A DNA stretch of 39,468 nt from NCBI RefSeq assembly GCF_000485795.1, contig NZ_AXZL01000041.1:1-39468 (forward strand), read 5' to 3'. The translations under genes were made by a program, and so were the position numbers. This DNA is from Shewanella decolorationis S12. Its GTDB lineage: Bacteria; Pseudomonadota; Gammaproteobacteria; Enterobacterales; Shewanellaceae. Shown here in pieces: positions 36,750 through 39,468 of the stretch. The notes beneath the pieces were generated by a model. The model saw nothing but the letters and a program-made list of their open reading frames with translations, was not told the origin of the DNA and did not search any database. The stretch's first letter is position 1. Each line of letters opens with the position of its first letter.

Positions 36750-37292
36750 ATAAAGATCAAGAAAACAGCAGGGCGTCAGCTGGCCCCTAATAGAATCAAT
36801 GAAGAAATCACAGGTGTACCAGAAGTACGCTTAACCGGCATTGATGGTGAAGCTATTGGTGTGGTGAGCATCAGAGATGCTCAGAATTTGGCAGATGAAG
36901 CGGGTGTAGACCTAGTCGAAATTAGTCCAAATGCTGAACCTCCAGTATGTCGCATTATGGACTACGGTAAGTTCCTGTTTGATAAAGCGAAAGCTCAAAA
37001 GGAACAAAAGAAGAAGCAAAAACAGGTTCAGGTTAAGGAAATCAAATTCCGTCCTGGAACTGACGAAAACGACTATCAGGTAAAACTACGCAACCTGATA
37101 CGTTTTCTGGAAGACGGGGACAAAGCGAAAATTACGCTGCGTTTCCGAGGCCGCGAAATGGCTCACCAAAACCTGGGTATGGATCTATTGAACCGTATCA
37201 AAACAGATTTGGATGAGTATGCAATTGTTGAATCCTTCCCGAAAATGGAAGGCCGACAAGCCATTATGGTGCTCGCGCCTAAAAAGAAATAA
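36750..37292 (+). CDS. infC: Translation initiation factor IF-3 with ATA start
   Basis: IF-3 binds the 30S subunit and rejects wrong start codons and initiator tRNAs. The 180-residue product starts at ATA 36750, giving (M)[19 protein letters not shown], which fits the family N-terminus. GGAGGAA (36737-36743) lies 6 bases upstream. The next standard start (GTG 36861) would delete 37 residues of the N-terminal domain. E. coli infC uses AUU and is autoregulated because IF-3 discriminates against it. An ATA start should work in the same way. The C-terminal domain and the [20 protein letters not shown] core are intact. Confidence 0.93.
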   Translation: MKIKKTAGRQLAPNRINEEITGVPEVRLTGIDGEAIGVVSIRDAQNLADEAGVDLVEISPNAEPPVCRIMDYGKFLFDKAKAQKEQKKKQKQVQVKEIKFRPGTDENDYQVKLRNLIRFLEDGDKAKITLRFRGREMAHQNLGMDLLNRIKTDLDEYAIVESFPKMEGRQAIMVLAPKKK

Positions 37293-37312
37293 GTAGGGCA
37301 ACCTATAAAAGT

Positions 37313-37335
37313 AGCGAAGGCTATATGCCTTCGCT
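37313..37335 (+). promoter_or_regulatory. Hairpin between infC and rpmI
   Basis: AGCGAAGGC (37313-37321) pairs perfectly with GCCTTCGCT (37327-37335) around TATAT, with a T-rich stretch (CTTTTTATTT) 8 bases later. It may be a weak terminator or part of the L20 repressor site. In E. coli, L20 binds this region and represses rpmI-rplT. Confidence 0.5.
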
Positions 37336-37377
37336 CGCCTTGCTTTTTATTTAACATCCCAATGCGGAGTTTTAGTA

Positions 37378-37572
37378 ATGCCTAAAATGAAAACCGACAG
37401 AGGTGTAGCGAAGCGTTTTAAGAAAACCGCTAATGGTTTCAAGCGCAAGCAAGCCCATTTACGTCACATTCTGACCAAAAAGAGCACTAAGCGTAAGCGT
37501 CACTTACGTAACAAGTGTTTAGTTGCTAAAGTTGACGTTCCAGCAATCGCGCGTCAATTACCATACGCTTAA
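37378..37572 (+). CDS. rpmI: 50S ribosomal protein L35
   Basis: This 64-residue, very basic protein is L35 of the large ribosomal subunit. It has the family pattern [44 protein letters not shown]. It lies 85 bases after infC and 16 before rplT, in the standard infC-rpmI-rplT order. Its ribosome site GGAG (37367-37370) lies 7 bases upstream. Confidence 0.98.
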
Positions 37573-37588
37573 TTTAGGAGATTAGAAA

Positions 37589-37945
37589 ATGCCAAGAGTT
37601 AAGCGTGGTGTAACCGCACGTGCTCGTCACAAGAAAGTTTTAAAATTAGCTAAAGGTTATTATGGCGCTCGTAGCCGTACTTACCGTGTTGCTGTTCAAG
37701 CAGTAACTAAAGCTGGTCAATATGCTTACCGTGACCGTCGTCAGAAAAAACGTCAATTCCGTCAACTGTGGATTGCACGTATTAATGCTGCAGCTCGTCA
37801 AAATGGTCTGTCTTACAGCCGTTTCATCAACGGTCTGAAAAAGGCGTCTATCGAAATCGATCGTAAGATTTTGGCTGACATCGCTGTATTCGACAAAGTT
37901 GTATTCGCAACTTTAGTTGAAAAAGCAAAAGAAGCGTTAAACTAA
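37589..37945 (+). CDS. rplT: 50S ribosomal protein L20
   Basis: This 118-residue protein binds 23S rRNA early in 50S assembly and matches E. coli L20 ([35 protein letters not shown]). The basic N-terminal half forms a long helix in the ribosome, and the C-terminal half carries the repressor function. Codon use is strongly biased, as expected of ribosomal genes. A strong terminator follows. Confidence 0.98.
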
Positions 37946-37967
37946 GCAATTAGTTTGTCGCACTTAA

Positions 37968-37993
37968 GAGGGGACCATTTGGTCCCTTTTTTT
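37968..37993 (+). terminator. Terminator of the thrS-infC-rpmI-rplT operon
   Basis: GGGACC (37971-37976) pairs with GGTCCC (37981-37986) around ATTT, followed by seven or more T residues. Confidence 0.93.
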
Positions 37994-38038
37994 GTTGCTG
38001 TTTTTCAGACTTGCTTCAAGCGAGTCACAAAAACAGAT

Positions 38039-38071
38039 AAAAAATAGCAGGCCGATGCCTGCTATTTTTAT
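38039..38071 (-). terminator. Terminator of trxB
   Basis: AAAAATAGCAGGC and GCCTGCTATTTTT pair perfectly around CGAT. The minus-strand 3' arm ends in a T-tract, 50 bases after the trxB stop. Confidence 0.9.
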
Positions 38072-38120
38072 TTGAATCTCGCTAAAACTAAGAACCAGAT
38101 TCGATTGTTTCTGCGCGTGA

Positions 38121-39164
<1,044 letters not shown>

Positions 39165-39218
39165 CTAATCGAATCCTAAGGCGAATTGTCAGCCTGAGTT
39201 TACTAAGGCTTTGGCTTA

Positions 39219-39360
39219 TACCAATCACATTAAATATCTAATCAGTTCAGAGCCTCGCAGGCATTTCAATCCAAGGCGCATCGACGCAGAAATGGTCATT
39301 CCCTTTTAAGTCAATGCAACACCGGAGTGGGATGCCTGTGTGGCTCCCAAAGGGCGGCTG
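39219..39360. mobile_element. Second copy of the hairpin element, right end missing
   Basis: The first 60 bases from TACCAATCACATTAAATATC match the copy at 10851 almost exactly, and the match continues with scattered differences through GGCTCCC (39342-39348). The right terminal repeat is absent or replaced. The inner stem (39250-39268 with 39328-39346) keeps 18 of 19 pairs despite six changed positions. It lies upstream of trxB. Confidence 0.75.
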
Positions 39361-39376
39361 ATGTTCACTGTATGGT

Positions 39377-39455
39377 AACGCGCTTTATACTGCGTTTAAG
39401 GCTTTCGACAGAGCACCACTATACCTTCAAGCCTTCGCCTTGTCTAAAGCGCGTT
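39377..39455. repeat. Inverted repeat at the window end
   Basis: AACGCGCTTTA (39377-39387) is the exact inverse of TAAAGCGCGTT (39445-39455). The 57 bases between also contain AAGGC and GCCTT in inverse order. It may be a further hairpin repeat or belong to a gene beyond the window. Confidence 0.5.
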
Positions 39456-39468
39456 GAATTCCCGCTGA

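Overview
The window looks like chromosomal core DNA from a gammaproteobacterium, most probably a Shewanella species close to S. oneidensis or the MR-4/MR-7 group. I base this on protein similarity recalled from memory (IscRSUA-HscBA-Fdx-IscX, IbpA, IlvIH, ThrS, IF3) and on gene order. No search was run, so the genus is an inference. No prophage, CRISPR array, restriction island or obvious horizontally acquired cluster is present. The mobile DNA consists of small remnants.

Layout. 1-2664: suhB (minus), then trmJ and cysE (plus). 2926-8343: a complete isc operon, iscR-iscS-iscU-iscA-hscB-hscA-fdx, behind two adjacent IscR-type sites and closed by a terminator. rimK (8499-9398) then separates the operon from iscX (9466-9663). 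9869-10692: a small membrane protein and ndk. 10739-11070: a decayed IS200/IS605-like left end, split by a 162-bp hairpin element. 11185-13776: an orphan response regulator, an M14 carboxypeptidase, a zinc-ribbon membrane protein and a YeaC-like protein. 13831-14130: a second IS200/IS605-like remnant with a broken tnpA. 14256-14864: ibpA with a heat-shock promoter and a ROSE-like RNA thermometer. 14999-17454: ilvIH (minus) behind a leader with a conditional-looking terminator. 17680-18903: Bcr/CflA drug efflux (minus). 19274-21258: a choice-of-anchor lipoprotein behind tandem Pho boxes. 21392-23469: a MocR-type regulator divergent from a LysE/RhtB exporter. 23693-30639: SulP transporter, small membrane protein, GST-like protein, trhO, an unknown protein and a chemoreceptor. 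31275-31466: two identical tRNA-Val(GAC) genes. 31718-33751: MATE exporter divergent from riboflavin synthase. 33761-34443: two small minus-strand genes. 34778-37945: thrS-infC-rpmI-rplT. 38121-39074: trxB (minus). The window ends in a second copy of the hairpin element.

How the genes work together. The largest functional block makes Fe-S clusters: CysE supplies cysteine, IscS mobilises its sulfur, IscU is the scaffold, HscAB and Fdx support transfer, and IscR senses the output. The thrS-infC-rpmI-rplT cluster carries several features expected to be self-regulating: a tRNA-like hairpin before thrS, a rare ATA start for infC, and a hairpin before rpmI.

The most interesting material is in the non-coding DNA: the nested IS remnant, the hairpin family with compensatory base changes between copies, the ilvI leader, the thrS operator, the ibpA thermometer and the Pho boxes that suggest a role for an otherwise uncharacterised lipoprotein.
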